Assembly: GCA_038143535.1 (NCBI GenBank)
Contig: JAYQMD010000001.1
Location: 1,302,001-1,366,000 of the forward strand
Source of the DNA: UBA7446 sp038143535
Lineage (GTDB): Bacteria > Bacteroidota > Bacteroidia > Flavobacteriales > Flavobacteriaceae
DNA length: 64,000 nt
Direction: 5' to 3'
The translations under genes and the position numbers were made by a program. Shown here one piece after another: positions 59,713 to 64,000 of this stretch. Each line of letters starts with the position of its first letter. Within the stretch, counting starts at the first letter, position 1. Under the pieces are notes generated by a model. The model was given only the letters and a program-made list of their open reading frames with translations, was not told the DNA's origin and did not search any database.

Positions 59713-60642
59713 TTAAAATGTGTATACGACCTCTAATTGATGGTCTGCAAGTATGGATTTTGCTTTGGGCAGGTCTTGGGTAAAGCCAAGAATATAGCCT
59801 CCGCCACCAGAGCCGCAGAGTTTTAGGTAATACGCATTGGTGTCAATTCCCTTTTTCCAAACAGCACGAAAACGCTTTGGAATCATGGGGCTAAAGTGCT
59901 CTAGCACAACAGAAGAAAGTTTTTTCACATCCGAAAATAAATCCGAAATATTACCACTCAAAAAGTGCTCAATACAGCGATCCGATATGGCGATAAATTC
60001 GTGTTTCATCATCTTGCGAAAGGCAGGCGTTTCAAGGTTGTCTAAGAAAATAGACACCAAAGGAGCTGTTTCGCTAGTCATGCCACTGTCCAAAAGAAAA
60101 ACCGCTGCTTTACCTTTTTGTGATTGAGATGGAATTCCCGTTGGTTCAATTTTCGATTTGGAATGGATGAGAATGGGCAAACTCAAAAAGCTGTTGAGCG
60201 GATCTAAGCCTGATGATTTTCCGTGAAAAAAAGATTCCATAGCAGAAAAAATACCTTTAAGCTTGGTAAGCTTTTGACGCGTAAGATTCTCTAAAACAGT
60301 GATTTTTTCAAACGCGTAACGGTCGTATATAGCTGCCACCAAGGCACCACTACTCCCCACGCCATAACCCTGTGGAATACTACTGTCAAAGTACATCCCC
60401 TTGTTCAAGTCGGAGGTTAAGCGCTTGTGATCAAACGTTACCATTACGCTGTTTATGGTGGTTAGGTATTTGGCAAATGCTTTGAGCTTGGCATTAGAAG
60501 AAACCGCTGCTTCGGAAGTATTGTTATCCATGCGTAAAGCACCCTTGTGATAGTTGTAAGGGATGGATAGCGCCTTGGCATTTTCTATTACGCCATACTC
60601 ACCAAAGAGTAAAATTTTTGCATAAAATAACGGTCCCTTCAT
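59713..60642 (-). CDS. Mevalonate kinase (GHMP family)
   Basis: A 309-residue GHMP kinase. KILLFGEYGVIENAKALSIP is the N-terminal motif, YGVGSSGALVAAIY is the ATP-binding Gly/Ser-rich loop, and KLCGSGGGGYILGFT is motif 3. The pairing with diphosphomevalonate decarboxylase makes mevalonate phosphorylation the likely reaction. In this group mevalonate rather than methylerythritol phosphate feeds isoprenoid synthesis. Phosphomevalonate kinase is not seen in the window. Confidence 0.88.
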   Translation of the reverse strand: MKGPLFYAKILLFGEYGVIENAKALSIPYNYHKGALRMDNNTSEAAVSSNAKLKAFAKYLTTINSVMVTFDHKRLTSDLNKGMYFDSSIPQGYGVGSSGALVAAIYDRYAFEKITVLENLTRQKLTKLKGIFSAMESFFHGKSSGLDPLNSFLSLPILIHSKSKIEPTGIPSQSQKGKAAVFLLDSGMTSETAPLVSIFLDNLETPAFRKMMKHEFIAISDRCIEHFLSGNISDLFSDVKKLSSVVLEHFSPMIPKRFRAVWKKGIDTNAYYLKLCGSGGGGYILGFTQDLPKAKSILADHQLEVVYTF

Positions 60643-60652
60643 AGTAACAAAT

Positions 60653-61726
60653 CTAGCACTTTTTTATTCCTGTACCAACCGCATCGTGTACACATTGGCG
60701 GTTTTGGCAAAATTGCAATAAATCTGTCGCTATAAACGCCTTAACTCTTGCTGAAACATTGCTAGGATAAAGCAAGTGAACATTAGCGCCTGCATCTAGC
60801 GTAAAGCTAAGAGGAATTTTTGTTTCAGATCTGAACTGCCAGACTGCATTAATAATATATAATGTGTTGGGTTGCATCAAAATAAAATAGGGATCAGAAG
60901 TCATCATCATAGCATGCAAATCCAAGGCTTCTTTTTCAACTATGGCCATAAAAGCGTCTAGGTTTCCATCTTTAAGCACCGGCAACAAAGCTGCCAGTTG
61001 CGAATTGGCTTGTGCAAATCGTTGGGCGGCATAAGGGTGGTTGTGCATTATTTTATGTCCCAAAGTACTGCTTACCTTCTTCTGCCCTTTATCTACCAAC
61101 AAAATGGTATCGCGATAGGTTGTAAAAATAGGATGGATATCGTTTACGGGTACTGCCATCAAGTCTGAGGAAACTACAACTGAAGGGTGTGTGCCCCAGG
61201 CCATCGTTGGGCCTTGCACGCTACGGCAGGCACTCCCAGATCCAAGACGTGCTAAAAAAGATATTTTTTCGAGCTTACGTTTTTCATCCATGGGCGACAA
61301 TTGAGATTCTAAATCTACCAAGCAAGCGGACAGTGCAGCCATAGACGAGGCAGAAGAGGCAATGCCACTACTGTGTGGAAAAGTATTATGAGAGCTAATG
61401 GCAACATCATAGTGCAACAAAAAAGGCTGATAGGCAACAATGTGATCAAAAAAGGTTTGGAGCTTTGGTCTAAAGCTCGGCTTTTCTTCCCCTTCAAAAA
61501 GGATGCTAAAAGAGACTTTTTTGGTGGCGGCGCCCAACGGCGTAAAGCGTACTTCTGTTTGCGTCTGTGCATCGGAAAGGGTAAAACTTAAAGATGCGTT
61601 TTTGGGTAATTGCGGAGGCGTTTTCCCCCAATATTTTACAAGGGCTATATTGCTTGGTGCTTGCCATTTGGTTTGATAAGCATCTTGTTGAGGTTGGGCG
61701 TTACTAGCTATAAAGCGCTGTTCCAT
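60653..61726 (-). CDS. mvaD: Diphosphomevalonate decarboxylase
   Basis: MvaD makes isopentenyl diphosphate from mevalonate diphosphate by ATP-dependent decarboxylation. The 357-residue protein has ALVKYWGKTPPQLPKNASLSFTL, FPHSSGIASSASSMAALSACL (the Gly/Ser loop), GSACRSVQGPTMAWG and a late FTLDAGANVHLLYP with the catalytic Asp. It heads the operon mvaD, mevalonate kinase, UbiA enzyme, pseudouridine synthase, with gaps of 10, 1 and 32 bases. Confidence 0.94.
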   Translation of the reverse strand: MEQRFIASNAQPQQDAYQTKWQAPSNIALVKYWGKTPPQLPKNASLSFTLSDAQTQTEVRFTPLGAATKKVSFSILFEGEEKPSFRPKLQTFFDHIVAYQPFLLHYDVAISSHNTFPHSSGIASSASSMAALSACLVDLESQLSPMDEKRKLEKISFLARLGSGSACRSVQGPTMAWGTHPSVVVSSDLMAVPVNDIHPIFTTYRDTILLVDKGQKKVSSTLGHKIMHNHPYAAQRFAQANSQLAALLPVLKDGNLDAFMAIVEKEALDLHAMMMTSDPYFILMQPNTLYIINAVWQFRSETKIPLSFTLDAGANVHLLYPSNVSARVKAFIATDLLQFCQNRQCVHDAVGTGIKKC

Positions 61727-61732
61727 ACGCTA

Positions 61733-61740
61733 CAAATATA
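61733..61740 (-). promoter_or_regulatory. Putative -7 element of the isoprenoid operon
   Basis: The minus strand reads TATATTTG, 6 bases before the mvaD ATG at 61726, so the leader would be very short. A TTTTG lies at 61770-61766, giving a gap of about 25, longer than usual, so the -33 part is doubtful. Confidence 0.5.
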
Positions 61741-61825
61741 CATGCTTAATTAGTGTTGTAAGGGTCAAAACACGGCTTAATTTAAATTTTATATTTTTGA
61801 AGCATACTTAACTAAACTTAACTTT

Positions 61826-62233
61826 ATGTTTTCTAAATCTATTATCTGGTCAACCGTAGTAACCTTTTTGTTTTTCTATTTTGTACCTGCTGTTTTTTAT
61901 GCCTCAACTACTAGTTGCTTCGAAAAATATGTGTTAATCGACATCATGCGGACGGACATTATGTCTGGCATATTAGCTGTTGGTGTACTGTTACTGTCTT
62001 TTGCTTTTGTACATATTTTCCAGAAATGGTCGGGTGGGGTCTTCAGTAATAAAAATGGTTTTATTTTCGGATTGTGGATAGCCCTTTTAGAAATTATTTC
62101 TATTGGCTTTATACGTTATTCAACTTCCGATGCTTATGAAGCTACTTTCTATGCACTAGATGGCATTTACTGGATTGCTATGTATACAATAGGGGGTGTT
62201 TTAGTGGCTTTTGTTTCCAGAAAAACAAGCTGA
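61826..62233 (+). CDS. Small four-helix membrane protein of unknown function
   Basis: A 135-residue protein with four hydrophobic segments (about 6-27, 45-66, 77-96 and 112-132) and short loops. A -7 box TATTTTTG lies at 61792-61799 and a terminator follows the gene, so it is an independent unit. I do not recognise the family; channel, sensor or assembly roles are equally possible. Confidence 0.65.
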   Translation: MFSKSIIWSTVVTFLFFYFVPAVFYASTTSCFEKYVLIDIMRTDIMSGILAVGVLLLSFAFVHIFQKWSGGVFSNKNGFIFGLWIALLEIISIGFIRYSTSDAYEATFYALDGIYWIAMYTIGGVLVAFVSRKTS

Positions 62234-62262
62234 TATAAAAAAGAGCTGCATCAAAAAATAAG

Positions 62263-62287
62263 AAGCCTCCAATTTGGGGGCTTTTTT
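62263..62287. terminator. Bidirectional terminator between the small membrane gene and nfu
   Basis: AAGCCTCC, loop AATTT, GGGGGCTT with one G-U pair, followed by TTTTTT on plus. It ends the small membrane protein transcript from the left, and lies just after the nfu stop for the minus-strand transcript. Confidence 0.8.
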
Positions 62288-62291
62288 ATGC

Positions 62292-62522
62292 TTAGTCTAC
62301 ACTGACCACCTCTTTGATTTCTGGAGCGTATTTTTTTACTGTGAGCTCAACGCCTTGCTTTAGGGTCATCTGATTTACAGAACAACCCACACAGGCGCCC
62401 AAAAGTTGGACTTTAACCGTATTATTTTCAATGCCTACAAGTTCAATATCTCCCCCATCGGATTTTAAGAAGGGGCGGATTTCCTCAAGAGCTTGTTCGA
62501 TACGTTGGTTTAAATCTGACAT
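62292..62522 (-). CDS. NifU-like (Nfu) iron-sulfur scaffold protein
   Basis: A 76-residue protein with the NFU C-terminal domain alone. LEEIRPFLKSDGGDIELVGIENNTVKVQLLGACVGCSVNQMTLKQGVE is the classical NFU core; the CVGC pair binds a 4Fe-4S cluster between two subunits. It follows mrp by 3 bases, a pairing that makes cluster carrier functions likely for both. Confidence 0.94.
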   Translation of the reverse strand: MSDLNQRIEQALEEIRPFLKSDGGDIELVGIENNTVKVQLLGACVGCSVNQMTLKQGVELTVKKYAPEIKEVVSVD

Positions 62523-62525
62523 GGT

Positions 62526-63665
62526 TTATTTTTTTGTTACAGCAGCACAACCTGCCATTGTGGTTATTTTAATCGCCTCGGTAGGCGGAAGTTGATAGTT
62601 TCGTAGTACCACTTCTGACACTACAGCACGCGTGACCTCCATAAAGGCATCTGCAACAACTGTTTTTTCTTGCATGGCAGCAGGACGTCCTATATCGCCG
62701 GCTTCTCTAATACTTTGTACCAATGGTAATGCTCCTAAAAATGGAATGCTTAAATCCGCTGCCAAATACTTAGCGCCTTCTTTTCCAAAAATAAAATATT
62801 TATTATCAGGCAATTCCTCAGGGGTGAAATACGCCATATTCTCAACGATGCCCAATACCGGCACTTGAATGTTTTTTTGCTGGAACATGGCAACGCCTTT
62901 CTTCGCATCGGCTAGTGCCACGGCCTGTGGTGTGCTTATAACCACTGCCCCTGTTATGGGCAACGATTGCATGATACTCAAATGAATATCCCCTGTCCCA
63001 GGGGGTAGGTCAATTAATAAAAAATCTAATTCGCCCCAAGCGGCATCAAAAATCATTTGGTTCAGCGCCTTGGCTGCCATAGGACCGCGCCAGATGACTG
63101 CTTGAGCTGGTTTGGTGAAAAATCCAATAGACAACAGCTTAACACCAAAATTTGTTACAGGAACCATTTTGGAAACGCCATCAATATTTTTTGCTAAAGG
63201 GCGTTCATTGGCGACGTCAAACATGATGGGTATAGAAGGGCCATAAATATCTGCATCTAGCACACCCACCTTAAAGCCCATTTTGGAAAGAGAAACCGCA
63301 AAATTTGCCGTAACCGTAGATTTGCCTACACCGCCTTTTCCTGAAGCAACCGCAATAATGTGCTGAATGCCTTCAATAGGCTTGCCTTTAATCAAATTAG
63401 CGTGCTTTTTATCAACCGCCTTGACCGAAATGTTCACCTTTACTTTGGCCTTTTCATTTACCTGGTCATGGATGGTCTTCATGATAGATACCTCGGTTTT
63501 CTTTTTGGCCTGTAATGCTGGGTTATCCATCTCTACATCAACCACCACCTCATCACCAAAAACATGGATGTTCTTAACCGCATTGGCTTCCATAATGTTT
63601 ATACCTGCACCAGGTAAACTTATACTGGTTAATGCTTGTTCAATTGCAGGGCGTGTTATTTTCAT
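62526..63665 (-). CDS. Mrp/NBP35-type P-loop ATPase, iron-sulfur cluster carrier
   Basis: A 379-residue ATPase that carries and hands on iron-sulfur clusters (ApbC/Ind1 family). An N-terminal MIP18/DUF59 domain (about 1-85) is followed by the deviant Walker A VASGKGGVGKSTVTANFA, then DADIYGPSIPIM, LLIDLPPGTGDIHLS and VLGIVENMAYF. Many Mrp proteins have a CxxC near the end; here MAYF is not followed by one, and only a single late Cys (MAGCAAVTKK) is present, so cluster binding may differ. Coupled to nfu. Confidence 0.94.
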   Translation of the reverse strand: MKITRPAIEQALTSISLPGAGINIMEANAVKNIHVFGDEVVVDVEMDNPALQAKKKTEVSIMKTIHDQVNEKAKVKVNISVKAVDKKHANLIKGKPIEGIQHIIAVASGKGGVGKSTVTANFAVSLSKMGFKVGVLDADIYGPSIPIMFDVANERPLAKNIDGVSKMVPVTNFGVKLLSIGFFTKPAQAVIWRGPMAAKALNQMIFDAAWGELDFLLIDLPPGTGDIHLSIMQSLPITGAVVISTPQAVALADAKKGVAMFQQKNIQVPVLGIVENMAYFTPEELPDNKYFIFGKEGAKYLAADLSIPFLGALPLVQSIREAGDIGRPAAMQEKTVVADAFMEVTRAVVSEVVLRNYQLPPTEAIKITTMAGCAAVTKK

Positions 63666-63713
63666 TCAGTCTAAATAAGTTTACAAATATAACATATCGC
63701 GTTAAGACTGCAG

Positions 63714-64000
63714 CTATGCATTTGGTTTCCAAAAAACAGCATCGAACTGCTGAATTTGATCGTCAACAATCACATGCCCCTCAGCTTCTAACAATTGCTG
63801 CATGGTATTGATTCCTCCAAAATGATGTTTCCCAGAGAGTAATCCAATACGATTCACCACTCGATGCGCTGGAACATCAGGTTTGGCATGTGCGGCATTC
63901 ATGGCATAACCGACCGTTCGTGCACTTTTAGCAGCACCTAAATATTTTGCGATACTCCCATAAGTAGTAACCTTACCAAAAGGAATTTGTCGTACTACTT
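63714..64000 (-). CDS. Alkyltransferase-like (MGMT-family) protein, N-terminus cut by window edge
   Basis: The last 95 residues of an MGMT-fold protein. RQIPFGKVTTYGSIAKYLG, ARTVGYAMNAAH, VPAHRVVNRIGLLSG and HHFGGINTMQQLLEAEG are family pieces. In active O6-alkylguanine transferases the motif is PCHR; here it is PAHR, so the alkyl-acceptor Cys is missing. Such alkyltransferase-like proteins bind damaged guanines and mark them for nucleotide excision repair. The 5' end lies beyond base 64000. It is upstream of mrp on the same strand, 48 bases away. Confidence 0.88.
   Translation of the reverse strand, partial: VVRQIPFGKVTTYGSIAKYLGAAKSARTVGYAMNAAHAKPDVPAHRVVNRIGLLSGKHHFGGINTMQQLLEAEGHVIVDDQIQQFDAVFWKPNA

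Noticed and set aside
1..64000. CRISPR array, insertion sequence, prophage, integron or defence island
   Set aside because: No regularly spaced repeats, transposase, integrase, phage structural genes or known defence proteins were seen on either strand.

Overview
The window looks like a chromosomal segment of a member of the Flavobacteriaceae (phylum Bacteroidota). The signs are the gliding genes gldB and gldC next to nadE, a GLPGLI-family protein beside a TonB-receptor-like barrel, a DnaG lacking the usual zinc ligands, a DAHP synthase/chorismate mutase fusion, mevalonate-pathway genes, and promoters of the Bacteroidota type (TTG, about 19 bases, TAnnTTTG) instead of -35/-10 boxes. Gene density is high. 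No insertion sequence, prophage, CRISPR array or defence island was recognised. Most content is core metabolism and envelope biogenesis; the unusual material lies in regulatory RNA and protein architecture.

Layout. 1-6190: a division/cell-wall (dcw) cluster on the minus strand (mraZ, rsmH, ftsL-like, ftsI, murE, partial mraY), with three 10-bp repeats, a probable MraZ operator, at the mraZ promoter. 6368-10588: alpha/beta hydrolase and engB on plus, gldC/gldB on minus, nadE and a degenerate response regulator on plus. 10585-22830: on minus, dnaG, a polyprenyl synthase, rlmN and queA, then the aromatic amino-acid run pheA, aminotransferase, tyrA, DAHP synthase/chorismate mutase, rsgA, dtd, mazG-like and aroA. 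This run begins with a Tyr/Phe-rich leader peptide and an intrinsic terminator, which is a classical attenuator. 23295-27394: a methionine/SAM unit (metK, frameshifted metY, metX, osmC) behind a SAM-II-like riboswitch. 27400-31925: outer-membrane and exported proteins.

32039-45101: deoxynucleoside kinase, membrane pyrophosphatase, pdhB, etfBA, a bifunctional nuclease, a nucleoside transporter, thyA, a DHFR fused to a two-helix membrane domain, fabD, a DegT aminotransferase, waaA and a small unknown gene. 45298-50171: an NTF2-like lipoprotein, tRNA-Leu(UAG), an M20 dipeptidase, hemW, ruvC, a lipoprotein and a DUF456 protein. 50290-57834: an envelope operon running coaX, beta-barrel protein, repeat protein, lptC, small membrane protein, CNNM-type protein, PpiD-like isomerase. 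57915-64000: tRNA-Phe(GAA), a pseudouridine synthase, a UbiA prenyltransferase with mevalonate kinase and diphosphomevalonate decarboxylase, a small membrane protein, nfu, mrp, and a partial alkyltransferase-like gene.

The most notable points are the aromatic attenuator, the SAM-II-like riboswitch with a readable switching mechanism, the predicted membrane-tethered DHFR, the single-base frameshift in metY, the MraZ-box array, and the response regulator whose phospho-acceptor position is glutamate. All functional calls rest on reading sequence and remembered family motifs; no database search was run.
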